The notes: generated by a model not told the origin, from the letters alone. 33,192 nt of DNA from an uncultured Collinsella sp. (GCA_902470765.1 CABRHW010000024.1:1-33192), one strand, 5' to 3'. Shown: positions 1 to 8,792, numbered from the stretch's first letter. Numbers and translations are program-made.

Positions 1-6
1 AAAGAG

Positions 7-32
7 AAGAGGCGGGGCATGCCCCGCCTCTT
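7..32. terminator. Perfect 26-nt palindrome at window start, terminator-like
   Basis: Positions 7-32 form an uninterrupted palindrome (13-bp arms, core GGGGCATGCCCC). On the minus strand it is followed by a short CTCTTT stretch, so it could end leftward transcription. No long T-run follows on the plus strand. The flanking gene is outside the window, so direction and role are inferred. Confidence 0.5.
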
Positions 33-69
33 ACACCACATCTCTGCGCGCTACCGGTACCCCCTCTTG

Positions 70-268
70 CGACGTGCATTTTTGGGAGTATTCAGCATTG
101 GCATGCCCTGAATGAGGCGCAGAACGACTGTTTTAAGTGCCGCCGGTGGCGTATTTCGCCGTCGGCGGCACTTTTTATGCCGATCGGACGCAATATGCGC
201 ACCAAACGGGGCGCTGAGGACGGCGCGCGGCGCGCTTCGATGCTGAATACTCCCAAAAATGCACGTCG
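70..268. repeat. MITE-like element with perfect 29-bp terminal inverted repeats
   Basis: Positions 70-98 are the exact reverse complement of 240-268 (29 of 29 bases, ends CGACGTGCATTTTTGGG and CCCAAAAATGCACGTCG). They enclose 141 nt holding a strong plus-strand terminator hairpin. No credible ORF lies inside, and no target-site duplication is evident next to the arms. The size (199 bp), non-coding interior and perfect terminal inverted repeats fit a miniature inverted-repeat element or a folded intergenic repeat. No transposase in the window matches it. Confidence 0.55.
135..176 (+). terminator. Intrinsic terminator inside the inverted-repeat element
   Basis: An 11-bp GC-rich stem (135-145 AAGTGCCGCCG with 163-173 CGGCGGCACTT), with an inner GGCG/CGCC helix, is followed by a T-run at 172-176. 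This is a textbook rho-independent terminator for rightward transcription from a gene left of the window. Confidence 0.75.
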
Positions 269-398
269 GAACATGACCCACCTGAGCAAAAGCGCTCAAG
301 TTCGGTGTTCGGGGACGCCAACCGGTCCGAAATACATGCAAGTCACAGCTCCGGCAACCGTTGAACGGGCAAAACCTACCGTTCACCCCATGGTGGTT

Positions 399-452
399 AG
401 GTGAACGTTCACCTTTTGAGTTGCAATGGATTAGTATAGTGAACGTTCACCT
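399..452 (+). promoter_or_regulatory. uxaC promoter bracketed by two GTGAACGTTCAC operators
   Basis: Two copies of the palindrome GTGAACGTTCAC lie at 401-412 and 439-450, centres 38 bp apart; the first extends to the 16-bp palindrome at 399-414. A weak -35 (TTCACC, 408-413) lies within the first copy. A -10 (TAGTAT, 432-437) follows after an 18-nt spacer, and the second operator starts two bases beyond it. The central AACGTT is typical of LacI-family operators, so repression relieved by a uronate is inferred. The regulator is not encoded in the window. Confidence 0.75.
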
Positions 453-504
453 AAAGGATAACGAGCGCGCCGTGCGCCCGCCTTGCCAGCAAAGGGGCTG
501 TTTG

Positions 505-1932
505 ATGAAAAACTTTATGGACGATCAGGATTTCCTGCTGAGCACCAAGACCGGCGAGGAGCTGTTCCACAACTTTGCCAAGGGCATGCCCATCGTCGAC
601 TACCACTGCCACATTTCCCCCAAGGAGATCTGGGAGGACAAGCGTTTCGAGAACATCACCGAGGTTTGGCTGGGCGGCGACCACTACAAGTGGCGCCTGA
701 TGCGCGCCAACGGCGTCGACGAGCGTTTTATCACTGGCGATGCCCCTGCTCGCGAGAAGTTCCAAAAGTGGGCCGAGACCCTGGGTCGCTGCGTTGGCAA
801 CCCCGTCTTTGAGTGGAGCCACCTGGAGCTTAAGCGATACTTTGGCTACGAGGGCGTCCTCAACGGCAAGACCGCCCAGGAGGTCTGGGACCTTGCCAAC
901 GCCAAGCTCGCCGAGGCCAGCTTTACCTGCCGCAACCTAATCAAGCAGTCCAACGTCCGCATGATCTGCACTACCGACGACCCCGCCGACAGCTTTGAGT
1001 GGCACAAGAAGATTGCAGCCGACGACAGCTTTGACGTTCAGGTCGTTCCCGCCATGCGCCCCGACGCCGCCCTGCGCATCGAGCGCGGCCAGGAGTTTGC
1101 CGACTACTGCAAGCGCCTCTCCGAGGTTGCCGGCGTTGAGGTCAGCGACTTCGAGGGCATGAAGGCCGCCATCTCCAAGCGCTACGACGTTGCTCACGAG
1201 CTGGGCTGCCGCGCTTCCGACCACGCGCTCGACTACGTTATGTACGTTCCGGCTACCGCCGACGAGATCGAGACTATCTTTGCCAAGGGCCTTGCCGCCG
1301 AGCCGCTTACCGAGGACGAGGTCCTCAAGTACAAGACGGCCTTTATGCAGTTCGTCGCCGGCGAGTATGTCCGCCTTGGCTGGGCCATGCAGCTGCACTT
1401 TGGCTGCAAGCGTGACAACAACCGCGCTATGTTCGCCAAGCTCGGTCCCGACACCGGCTACGACTGCATCTCCAACTACACGCCGTCCGACCAGCTGGCC
1501 GATTTCCTCAACTCCATCCAGGAGTCCACGGGTCTGCCCAAGACCATCCTGTATAGCCTGAACCCCATCGACAACACCATGATCGATACCGTGATGGGCT
1601 GCTTCCAGGAGGCTCCGACCGCCGGCAAGATCCAGAACGGCTCTGCCTGGTGGTTCAACGACAACGAGATCGGTATGCGCGAGCAGCTCACGGCTCTGGC
1701 TAACGAGGGCGTGTTGGGCAACTTTGTGGGCATGCTTACCGATTCCCGCTCCTTCCTGTCCTACCCGCGTCACGAGTACTTCCGTCGCGTGCTGTGCGGC
1801 GTGATCGGCGAGTGGGTCGAGCAGGGCAAGTATCCGGCCGACATGGAACTGCTGGGAGCCATCGTGCGCGACATCAGCTACAACAACGCGGTCCGCTACT
1901 TTGGCTTTGACCTGGATACCGTCGAGGCTTAA
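505..1932 (+). CDS. uxaC: Uronate isomerase (glucuronate/galacturonate isomerase)
   Basis: UxaC interconverts D-galacturonate and D-tagaturonate (or D-glucuronate and D-fructuronate), the first step of the hexuronate isomerase pathway in the cytoplasm. The protein has 475 residues, the usual family length. It carries the N-terminal metal-binding stretch DYHCHISP of the amidohydrolase fold and ends near the family-typical ISYNNAVRYFGFDL. The ATG at 505 is chosen because AAAGGGG lies seven bases upstream; the open frame runs back to 361, but that would place the operator/promoter inside the gene. It is the first gene after that promoter and is followed by an intrinsic terminator before uxaB. 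Function is confident from family identity; substrate preference is inferred from the pectin setting. Confidence 0.95.
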   Translation: MKNFMDDQDFLLSTKTGEELFHNFAKGMPIVDYHCHISPKEIWEDKRFENITEVWLGGDHYKWRLMRANGVDERFITGDAPAREKFQKWAETLGRCVGNPVFEWSHLELKRYFGYEGVLNGKTAQEVWDLANAKLAEASFTCRNLIKQSNVRMICTTDDPADSFEWHKKIAADDSFDVQVVPAMRPDAALRIERGQEFADYCKRLSEVAGVEVSDFEGMKAAISKRYDVAHELGCRASDHALDYVMYVPATADEIETIFAKGLAAEPLTEDEVLKYKTAFMQFVAGEYVRLGWAMQLHFGCKRDNNRAMFAKLGPDTGYDCISNYTPSDQLADFLNSIQESTGLPKTILYSLNPIDNTMIDTVMGCFQEAPTAGKIQNGSAWWFNDNEIGMREQLTALANEGVLGNFVGMLTDSRSFLSYPRHEYFRRVLCGVIGEWVEQGKYPADMELLGAIVRDISYNNAVRYFGFDLDTVEA

Positions 1933-1956
1933 ACCCGCATCGAATCACACCGAACT

Positions 1957-1992
1957 CGGGAGCGCCGTTGCCACACGCGGCGCCCCCGTTTT
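1957..1992 (+). terminator. Intrinsic terminator or attenuator between uxaC and uxaB
   Basis: A stem of GCGCCG (1962-1967) with CGGCGC (1978-1983) is extended after one mismatch by CGGG/CCCG and followed by TTTT at 1989-1992. It stands between two genes of one pathway, and no separate operator or clear promoter precedes uxaB. It probably allows partial read-through, lowering uxaB and uxaA relative to uxaC. Confidence 0.6.
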
Positions 1993-2028
1993 GCCTGCAC
2001 GCTAACAGCAATCTAAGGAGAGACATCG

Positions 2029-3543
2029 ATGGAGAACATCAGCTACGAGACGCTCGAGAAGATCGGCTACAAGGGCTACCTGCTGCCCAAGGACGCGCCC
2101 GAGAAGGTTCTGCAGTTTGGCGAGGGCAATTTCCTGCGCGCCTTTGTCGACCGCTTCTTTGACATGGGCAACGAGGCAACCGGCTGGAACGGCAAGGTTG
2201 TCATGGTGCAGCCCATCAGCGGCGCCTTTGGCTTTGCCGACGGCATCAATGCCCAGGATGACCTGTACACCGTGCTGGTGCGCGGCAAGGAGAACGGCAA
2301 CACGGTCGACGAGTCCCGTGTGATCAGCGCCTGCAGCCGCTGCCTCAATCCGTATCGTGAGGACGACTACCGCGCCATGATGGAGGTCGCCGTCTCCGAC
2401 GATTTGGAGATTATCGTCTCCAACACCACCGAGGCTGGCATTGCCTACGATCCGTCCTGCAAGGCCGACGACATGCCGCCCGCGAGCTTCCCCGCTAAGC
2501 TTGCCCAGGTGCTCCACACCCGCTGGGCCGCCGGCAAGCCGGGCGTCATCGTGCTCGCCTGCGAACTCATCGATCACAACGGCGAGGAGCTGCTGCGCAT
2601 CATGAACCAGTACGTGAGCGACTGGGGCTTGGAGGACGAGTTTGCGCAGTGGATCGCCAACGACTGCACCGTCTGCACCACGCTCGTCGACACTATCGTC
2701 CCCGGCCGCATCCGCGACCCCAAGGAGGCCGCTGCCGTGGCCGAGCGCCTGGGCTACGAGGATCCTTTCCTGGCCGTGCGCGAGCCCTTCCAGATGTGGG
2801 GCATCCAGGGCGATGAGTCGCTCAAGGAGCGTCTGCCCTTCGTGAAGGCCGGCCTGCCGGGCGTCTTTGTGACCCCCGATGTCACCCCGTACAAGAAGCG
2901 CAAGGTCCGCATCCTCAACGGCGCCCACACTGCCTTTGTTCCGGGCTCCTGGGTTGCCGGCTTTGACATCGTGCGCGATTGCATGCATGACGAGACCGTT
3001 CGCGGCTTCATGAACACCATGCTCTACGACGAGGTCATCCCGACGCTTGCCGCCGATCTTGATGTCGAGGACTGCAAGGCCTTTGCCGCCGCCGTCGAGA
3101 ACCGCTTCGACAACCCGTTTATCGACCACGCGCTGCTCTCCATTTGCCTCAACTCAACCGCCAAATGGCGTGCTCGCGACCTGCCCACGCTCAAGGACTA
3201 TGTTGCCGAGACCGGCAACCTGCCCAAGTGCCTGGCGACGAGCCTCGCTACGCTCATTGCCTTCTATACGCAGGAGCTCGTTGCTCGCGAGGGCGATGGC
3301 CTGCACCTGCGCCGCGCCGACGGCACCGAGTACACCGCTCAGGACGATGCCTTCGTGCTCGATTTCTACGCCGCCCACGCCGGTGCAGACGATGCCGAGC
3401 TGGTGCACGACGTGCTCAGCAACGAGCAGATGTGGGGCGAGGACCTTACGCAGATCGCCGGCCTTGAGGAGTTTGTCGTCAACGCGCTTGCCGTTGTGCG
3501 CGCCGAGGGCGCCAAGCAGGCATTTGCCAACGCCCAGGCCTAA
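2029..3543 (+). CDS. uxaB: Tagaturonate reductase (altronate oxidoreductase)
   Basis: UxaB reduces D-tagaturonate to D-altronate with NADH. The 504-residue protein belongs to the mannitol-dehydrogenase family of long-chain polyol dehydrogenases. The N-terminal LQFGEGNFLRAFVDRF is the family's nucleotide-binding signature, and KKRKVRILNGAHT (about residues 288-300) is the conserved catalytic-domain lysine region. The ATG at 2029 has AAGGAG eight bases upstream. It lies 96 bp after uxaC, across a terminator-like hairpin, and 78 bp before uxaA. It could in principle act as fructuronate reductase (UxuB), but its pairing with UxaA and the FGEGNFLRAF form favour UxaB. Confidence 0.92.
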   Translation: MENISYETLEKIGYKGYLLPKDAPEKVLQFGEGNFLRAFVDRFFDMGNEATGWNGKVVMVQPISGAFGFADGINAQDDLYTVLVRGKENGNTVDESRVISACSRCLNPYREDDYRAMMEVAVSDDLEIIVSNTTEAGIAYDPSCKADDMPPASFPAKLAQVLHTRWAAGKPGVIVLACELIDHNGEELLRIMNQYVSDWGLEDEFAQWIANDCTVCTTLVDTIVPGRIRDPKEAAAVAERLGYEDPFLAVREPFQMWGIQGDESLKERLPFVKAGLPGVFVTPDVTPYKKRKVRILNGAHTAFVPGSWVAGFDIVRDCMHDETVRGFMNTMLYDEVIPTLAADLDVEDCKAFAAAVENRFDNPFIDHALLSICLNSTAKWRARDLPTLKDYVAETGNLPKCLATSLATLIAFYTQELVAREGDGLHLRRADGTEYTAQDDAFVLDFYAAHAGADDAELVHDVLSNEQMWGEDLTQIAGLEEFVVNALAVVRAEGAKQAFANAQA

Positions 3544-3553
3544 ATCCTTCTGT

Positions 3554-3579
3554 GCGCCCGCCGGGCAACTGGCGGGCGC
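3554..3579 (+). other. GC-rich intercistronic hairpin between uxaB and uxaA
   Basis: A perfect 9-bp stem GCGCCCGCC/GGCGGGCGC (3554-3562 and 3571-3579) with an 8-nt loop lies ten bases after the uxaB stop. No T-run follows, so it is more likely an mRNA-stability or processing element than a terminator. Confidence 0.45.
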
Positions 3580-3621
3580 CCGCTGACTTCTGCTCAACCT
3601 GTAGGGTTAGGACTCTTTGTA

Positions 3622-5106
3622 ATGAATACTATCCAGATCAATCCGGCCGACAACGTGATCGTTGCGCTGTCGCCGCTTGCCAAGGGCACCGCCGTCGCGG
3701 TTCCCGGGGTGGGCGAGATCGTGGCCGCGGAGGATATTCCGCAGGGCCACAAGATGGCCGTGCGCGCCATTGCGGCGGGGGAGGACGTCGTCAAGTACGG
3801 TCTTCCTATCGGCCACGTGACGGGCGACATCCAGCCCGGTCAGTGGCTTCATACGCATAACGTCAAGACCAACCTTTCGGGCGAGGTCGAGTACGCTTAC
3901 AACCCGACGCATCCGGTCGTTGAGCCGGTTGAGCCCGAGACCTTTATGGGTTTCCGCCGCGCTGACGGCCGCGCCGCCACGCGCAACGAGCTGTGGATCA
4001 TCCCCACGGTCGGCTGCGTCAACGAGGTCGCACGTGCCATGTGCGAGCAGGCTCAGGATCTGGTCGAGGGCTCGCTGGAGGGCGTTTACTACTTCCCGCA
4101 TCCCTTTGGCTGCTCGCAGACCGGTGCCGACCATGCCCAGACGCGCCGTCTGCTGGTGGCGCTCTCGCGTCACGCAAACGCTGCGGGTGTGCTGTTCCTG
4201 TCCCTCGGTTGCGAAAACTGCACGCACCAGCAGGTACTCGACGAGCTCGGTGACTTCGATCGCGAGCGCGTTCGATTCCTCGCCTGCCAGGATGTAGCCG
4301 ACGAGCAGGTCGAGGGTCACAAGATCCTGTCCGAGCTTGCCGACCTGGCCAAGCAGGCCAAGCGTGAGCCCATTCCTGCCTCCGAGCTGGTCATTGGCCT
4401 TAAGTGCGGCGGCTCTGACGGTCTTTCGGGCATTACCGCCAACCCCACGATCGGTCGCGTGAGCGATATGGTTGTCGCCCGCGGCGGCACGTCGGTGCTC
4501 ACCGAGGTTCCCGAGATGTTTGGCGCGGAGAGCATTCTGCTCGATCGCTGTGAGAGCCAGGACGTCTTTAACGCAGCTGCCGACATGCTCAACGGCTTTA
4601 AGGACTACTTTATCAGCCACGGCGAGGTCGTCTATGAGAACCCGAGCCCCGGCAACAAGGACGGCGGCATTACCACGCTCGAGGACAAGAGCTGCGGCTG
4701 CGTGCAAAAGGGCGGATCTGCCCCCATCGTCGACGTACTGCCGTATGCCGGTCAGGCTACCAAGCATGGCCTGAACATGCTGTGCGGTCCGGGCAACGAC
4801 ATGGTATCCACCACGGCCCTGACGGCTGCCGGCTGCCACGTAATCCTGTTCTCGACCGGCCGCGGCACGCCGTTTGGCGCACCGGCGCCTACCCTCAAGG
4901 TGTTCACCAACCAGCGTCTGTGCGACCACAAGGCCAACTGGATGGACTTTAACGCCGGCGTGGTCGCCACGGGCGAGCGTACACTCGACGAGGCTGCCCA
5001 CGACCTGTACCAGCTGGTGCTAGAAACGGCGAGCGGCAAGCTTACGAGTGCCGAGCGTCGCAGCTGCCACGAGATCAGCATTTGGAAGGATGGCGTCTGC
5101 CTGTAG
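3622..5106 (+). CDS. uxaA: Altronate dehydratase
   Basis: UxaA dehydrates D-altronate to 2-keto-3-deoxy-D-gluconate, the last step of the galacturonate isomerase branch. The 494 residues nearly match the roughly 495-residue E. coli enzyme. An N-terminal SAF-type domain (about residues 1-90) is followed by the dehydratase body, with the conserved GCSQTGADHAQTRR, LKCGGSDGLSGITANP and a Cys-rich CGCVQKGG segment of the iron-dependent UxaA family. The ATG at 3622 is the first in frame; its ribosome site (TAGGGTTAGGA) is weak. The gene ends in a strong terminator, closing the uxaC-B-A unit. Confidence 0.95.
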   Translation: MNTIQINPADNVIVALSPLAKGTAVAVPGVGEIVAAEDIPQGHKMAVRAIAAGEDVVKYGLPIGHVTGDIQPGQWLHTHNVKTNLSGEVEYAYNPTHPVVEPVEPETFMGFRRADGRAATRNELWIIPTVGCVNEVARAMCEQAQDLVEGSLEGVYYFPHPFGCSQTGADHAQTRRLLVALSRHANAAGVLFLSLGCENCTHQQVLDELGDFDRERVRFLACQDVADEQVEGHKILSELADLAKQAKREPIPASELVIGLKCGGSDGLSGITANPTIGRVSDMVVARGGTSVLTEVPEMFGAESILLDRCESQDVFNAAADMLNGFKDYFISHGEVVYENPSPGNKDGGITTLEDKSCGCVQKGGSAPIVDVLPYAGQATKHGLNMLCGPGNDMVSTTALTAAGCHVILFSTGRGTPFGAPAPTLKVFTNQRLCDHKANWMDFNAGVVATGERTLDEAAHDLYQLVLETASGKLTSAERRSCHEISIWKDGVCL

Positions 5107-5138
5107 CGGTAAATGGGTTCGCATAGGGCGCTATTGAC

Positions 5139-5180
5139 CATGGCCCCGTCGGGAGTGTTCCCGGCGGGGCCATGTTTGTT
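5139..5180 (+). terminator. Terminator after uxaA
   Basis: Arms CATGGCCCCG (5139-5148) and CGGGGCCATG (5165-5174) form a perfect 10-bp stem with an inner GGGA/TCCC helix, followed by a T-rich TTTGTT. It begins 33 bases after the uxaA stop. Confidence 0.7.
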
Positions 5181-5228
5181 CTGTCTGTTCGGGCGTGTCT
5201 TCCTGAGGGTACGGGAGCGGCGAAAACA

Positions 5229-5242
5229 ATAAACGTTCACCT
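5229..5242. promoter_or_regulatory. Distal operator copy upstream of the symporter
   Basis: AATAAACGTTCACC matches the right half and centre of the GTGAACGTTCAC operator, with its centre 120 bp upstream of the next copy (5349-5360). At that distance it could be an auxiliary site for DNA looping by a tetrameric LacI-type repressor. This is inference from motif and spacing. Confidence 0.5.
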
Positions 5243-5346
5243 AATCGACCTCAAATTTAAACCCACTCAATACCCATGTAATCGTGATTTTTTTCAAGTC
5301 AGATGTCCGTTTAACGGCAAAAAACGACCGTTCAAGGATAATATAC

Positions 5347-5402
5347 AAGTGAACGTTCACCTATCATATGCAATCGAGCATAATCTAGCTAAACGTTCAC
5401 CC
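5347..5402 (+). promoter_or_regulatory. Symporter promoter bracketed by two operators
   Basis: The perfect operator GTGAACGTTCAC is at 5349-5360 and a second copy, TAAACGTTCACC, at 5390-5401; centres are 40 bp apart. The -35 TTCACC (5356-5361) lies in the first site, followed by a 19-nt spacer and the -10 TAATCT (5381-5386). The layout matches the uxaC and GH105 promoters, so the three are probably controlled together. Confidence 0.72.
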
Positions 5403-5485
5403 TACGAGTGGGCGATATGCAGACAGACATCGGTATGGACTCCAATGTCTTGTTACAAGACAATCGAGAAAAGAGAGGGAGCTCG

Positions 5486-7045
5486 ATGACTAACAAGATC
5501 GGTAAAAAGCGCAAGATCACATTCTGGACGCGCTTGGGCTTTGGTATGGGCGGCATGCTCAACTCCGGTGCCCTGAGCTTTACGCACAGCTACATGGTGC
5601 TGTTCCTGTCCACGGAGTGCGGTCTGTCCGCAGGCGAGGCTGCGCTGATCAGCTCGTTCGCCATCTATCTCAACGCCATTCTGTGCCCGCTCATGGGCTT
5701 TGTGGCCGATAACTTCTACGCTACTAAGATCGGCCGCATCTTTGGCCGCCGCCGTTTCTGGATCTTGCTGGCTATCCCGATGATGGTCGCCGAGCCGCTC
5801 ATCTTTGTGGCTACGCCGTTTGGTTTCCCGTACTACTTTGTGTTGTACCTGATCTACAACGTCGCGTACACGTTCTGCACCGCCAACCTGTCGCCGCTTA
5901 CCATCGAGATGACCGACGACTTCAAGGAGCGTACGTACCTCACCGGCTACAAGCACCTCTTTGGTAACGCCGCCGGCTTCCTTATGGCAGCACTCGTCGG
6001 CTTTGGCTTTGGCACCTTCGGCGAGACCAACCCGTTCAGCTACTTCATCATCGCTACGATCAATGCTTCGGTCATGGCAATCTCGCTGCTGTGCGTGTAC
6101 CTGTCCACGTGGGAGCACACCCCCGAGGAGGTCGCTCAGGAGAAGATTGAGAGCGTCGGCGAGGGTATCAAGAAGTTTTTCATCGACGTTATCTCTACCT
6201 TCCGCAACAAGTCCTTCCGCAAGGTCCTGTATGCGCAGGTCTCCACGAAGCTCGCCGCTGCCTGCTGGTCTGCGTGCCTGTCCTTCTTCATCGTCTACTG
6301 TCTGCAGATTCCTAAGTCCTACGAGTCCGTGATGGAGATGCCCGGCAAGGTCGTCGCTATCGTCTGCACCGCCATCTGGGTCGCCCTCATGGCCAAGAAG
6401 GGCTTCCACAAGTCTTGGTACCTGGCCAACGTCGGTTGCGCTGCGTGCATCATCGCCTACAACTACTTCGCCTTTGGTCAGATCAACGGCACCTCCACGG
6501 TCGCCATCGCCATGATTGCCTACCCCATCATCTTCGCCATCTGGAAGTTCTTCTACGTTGGCTTCCAGTATCTGCCCGATGTTCTGCTCAACTACATCCC
6601 CGATGTCGATGAGCTCATCACCCTGCGTCGCCGCGAGGGCATCTACAGCTCCGCTCAGCAGCTCTGCCAGCAGATTGCCCAGGCTGTTGCCGTCAACGTA
6701 TGGGCTATCGTCCTTGCTGCCTCCGGCTTCATTCAGACCGCCGGCAACAGCGACGCCGTGACCCAGCCCGCCACCGTGCCTCTGTACATCTGCGGCTACA
6801 TGCTCATCGGCTGCGCCGGCTTCTTCCTGCTCGCGGCCGTCCTTGCCCGCGGCATCAAGATCGACAAGGAGCAGTGCGACATCCTTTGCGACGAGATCCA
6901 CCGTGTCAAGGAGGGTGGCAAGATGGCCGACGTCAAGCCCGAGGTCAAGGCGCTTTGCGAGGAGCTCTCCGGCTTTAAGTACGAGGACTGCTTTGCACAC
7001 AACAATGTTGGCTTCCAGGACGGCAGCGTAATTCCCGCCGAGTAG
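5486..7045 (+). CDS. GPH-type sugar:cation symporter, probably for pectin oligosaccharides
   Basis: A membrane protein of 519 residues with about a dozen hydrophobic segments and the glycoside-pentoside-hexuronide/MFS layout. The loop motif TIEMTDDFKERTYLTGYKH resembles the acidic DxxERT-type segment of GPH transporters, and a second cytoplasmic motif reads ELITLRRREGIYSSAQQL. Family members co-transport glycosides or uronides with H+ or Na+. The ATG at 5486 is preferred over in-frame starts back to 5408 because AGAGAGGGAG precedes it and membrane segment 1 follows directly. It is first behind the operator promoter and sits just before leaderless GH28, CE8 and GH105 enzymes, so unsaturated or saturated oligogalacturonides are the inferred cargo. 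A hydrophilic C-terminal tail of about 60 residues is present. Confidence 0.85.
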   Translation: MTNKIGKKRKITFWTRLGFGMGGMLNSGALSFTHSYMVLFLSTECGLSAGEAALISSFAIYLNAILCPLMGFVADNFYATKIGRIFGRRRFWILLAIPMMVAEPLIFVATPFGFPYYFVLYLIYNVAYTFCTANLSPLTIEMTDDFKERTYLTGYKHLFGNAAGFLMAALVGFGFGTFGETNPFSYFIIATINASVMAISLLCVYLSTWEHTPEEVAQEKIESVGEGIKKFFIDVISTFRNKSFRKVLYAQVSTKLAAACWSACLSFFIVYCLQIPKSYESVMEMPGKVVAIVCTAIWVALMAKKGFHKSWYLANVGCAACIIAYNYFAFGQINGTSTVAIAMIAYPIIFAIWKFFYVGFQYLPDVLLNYIPDVDELITLRRREGIYSSAQQLCQQIAQAVAVNVWAIVLAASGFIQTAGNSDAVTQPATVPLYICGYMLIGCAGFFLLAAVLARGIKIDKEQCDILCDEIHRVKEGGKMADVKPEVKALCEELSGFKYEDCFAHNNVGFQDGSVIPAE

Positions 7046-7068
7046 GGCAGGCGCATCGTCCAAACCAC

Positions 7069-7113
7069 AGGGCCGTGCCACCGGAGATCCACCGGCGGGT
7101 ACGGCCCTTTTTT
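7069..7113 (+). terminator. Terminator after the symporter
   Basis: Stem AGGGCCGT (7069-7076) with ACGGCCCT (7101-7108), an inner CCGG-rich helix and a T6 run (7108-7113). The GH28 gene starts only 47 bp beyond, with no operator between, so some read-through or an unrecognised promoter must serve it. Confidence 0.8.
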
Positions 7114-7159
7114 AAAAACGAGTAGTATGAACTTCTGATTACATTTGAGGGAGAGACCC

Positions 7160-8755
7160 ATGGAGACGAACGTTATCTGGCGCAATGCCCGCGCGGCCGT
7201 TATCGAGCTCGACGATGGCGGCTACTTTACCTGTGCCGATACGTGGGAGATCTTTGTCAACGATGAGCCCGCCGGTACCACGAATACGGTCGAGACCTAT
7301 GTCGATGGCCTGACCCCCGGCAAGCGCAACCTGATCCGCTTTGTCTGCGGCGAGCGCGAGTTGAGCGTAGGCGTCACCACGCCGGCGGAGCCCTTTACCA
7401 TCAACGTTCGCGACTGCGGCGCCAAGGGCGATGCCGAGCACGATGACACCACCAACATTCAGGCTGCCATCATGGCCTGCCCCAAGGGCGGGCGCGTGCT
7501 GATCCCCGCCGGCAACTACCGCATCAAGTCCCTCTTCCTTAAGAGCAATATCAACATCGAGCTTGCCGAGGGCGCGGTGCTGCTGGCCCGTCACGACCGC
7601 GCGGCGCTTGCCTACATTCCGGGCACGGTCACGGGCGATGAGGGCGCCGGGTATGCTGGCACCGACATGCTGCCCCTGGGCCGCTGGGAAGGCGAGAGCT
7701 TTTCGACCTACTGTTCGACCTTTACGGGCCTGAGCGTGCACGACGTGTGCATCTATGGCCGCGGCGCCATCGACGGCCAGACCGATTTTGCCGAGGACAA
7801 CTGGTGGAACAAGGACTTTAAGAACATCTTCCGTCCCGAGGAGGGCCGCGAGGTCGCCCGCCCGCGCATGATTTTCCTGTCCGAGTGCGAAAACGTGAGC
7901 CTTGCCGGCTTTACCGTGCGCAACAGCCCGGCGTGGAATATCCATCCCATTCTGTGCGAGCACGTCGATGCCCTGTGCCTGTCCATCGAGGGTCCCAAGA
8001 ACTCCCACAACACCGACGGTTTCGATCCCGAGAGCTGCGGTTTTGTCCGCATCCTTGGCTGTCAGTTCTCGGTGGGCGACGACTGCATCGCCATCAAGAG
8101 CGGCAAACTGGGCATCGAGCCCGAGCTTCGTCCCGCCACGCACGACGTGCTGATCTCGCACTGCTACATGCACGACGGCCACGGCGCCGTGGTGCTGGGA
8201 TCCGAGGCCGCCGGCGGCATCAAGGACCTCACCGTGAGCAAGTGCCTCTTTGAGCGCACCGACCGCGGCCTGCGCGTCAAGACACGCCGCGGACGCGGCA
8301 AGGACGCCGTCAACGAGGGCATCACCTTCGAGCACATTCGCATGGATAAGGTGCTCACGCCCTTCGTGGTCAACTCGTTCTACTTCTGCGACAGGGACGG
8401 CAAGACCGACTACGTGCAGTCTCGCGAGGCGCTGCCCGTCGACGACCGTACGCCCGGCTTTGGCGCCACGACGTTTTGCGATATCGAGGCCACCAACTGC
8501 CATGCGGCCGCGGCCTATATCACGGGCCTTCCCGAGAGCAAGGTGACGCGCCTGACGTTCCAGGATGTCCATGTGACCTTTGCCGCCGATGCCGAGCCCT
8601 TTGTGCCGGCCATGGCCTGCGGCGTGGAGCCCATGGTGCGCCAGGGCATCATCGCGCAGAACGTGAAAGTCCTCGACCTGCAGAACGTGCGCATCGAGGG
8701 TCAGGATGGCGACGAGCTGCAGCTGCAAAACGTCGACAAGGTTATCCGCGCGTAG
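7160..8755 (+). CDS. GH28 polygalacturonase, cytoplasmic
   Basis: A 531-residue glycoside hydrolase family 28 enzyme that hydrolyses alpha-1,4-galacturonosyl linkages of pectin fragments. An N-terminal fibronectin-like domain (about residues 1-75) precedes the right-handed beta-helix. All four GH28 signatures are present: NTDG (284-287, D286), GDD (D307, D308), GHG (H341) and RVK (R372, K374; usually RIK). There is no signal peptide or membrane segment, so it most likely trims imported oligosaccharides, probably in exo fashion. The ATG at 7160 follows GAGGGAGAG; an in-frame TTG at 7145 is not used because it lies in the ribosome-site region. A rhamnogalacturonan-directed activity within GH28 cannot be excluded. 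Confidence 0.9.
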   Translation: METNVIWRNARAAVIELDDGGYFTCADTWEIFVNDEPAGTTNTVETYVDGLTPGKRNLIRFVCGERELSVGVTTPAEPFTINVRDCGAKGDAEHDDTTNIQAAIMACPKGGRVLIPAGNYRIKSLFLKSNINIELAEGAVLLARHDRAALAYIPGTVTGDEGAGYAGTDMLPLGRWEGESFSTYCSTFTGLSVHDVCIYGRGAIDGQTDFAEDNWWNKDFKNIFRPEEGREVARPRMIFLSECENVSLAGFTVRNSPAWNIHPILCEHVDALCLSIEGPKNSHNTDGFDPESCGFVRILGCQFSVGDDCIAIKSGKLGIEPELRPATHDVLISHCYMHDGHGAVVLGSEAAGGIKDLTVSKCLFERTDRGLRVKTRRGRGKDAVNEGITFEHIRMDKVLTPFVVNSFYFCDRDGKTDYVQSREALPVDDRTPGFGATTFCDIEATNCHAAAAYITGLPESKVTRLTFQDVHVTFAADAEPFVPAMACGVEPMVRQGIIAQNVKVLDLQNVRIEGQDGDELQLQNVDKVIRA

Positions 8756-8792
8756 GGTAGTGCTCCTGCACAAGTGAATACGGCATGTTGAG

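Noticed and set aside
361..504. N-terminal extension of uxaC to position 361
   Set aside because: It would translate across the operators and promoter and has no ribosome site; the start at 505 has one.
1..504. Short open frames at 51-386, 92-289 and 177-404
   Set aside because: They lie over the inverted-repeat element and terminators, lack ribosome sites and show no protein-like features.
3607..5001. Long minus-strand open frame opposite uxaA (464 codons)
   Set aside because: It is antisense to a clear UxaA with full family motifs, has low-complexity Leu/Gly/Val-rich composition, and arises from codon bias in GC-rich DNA.
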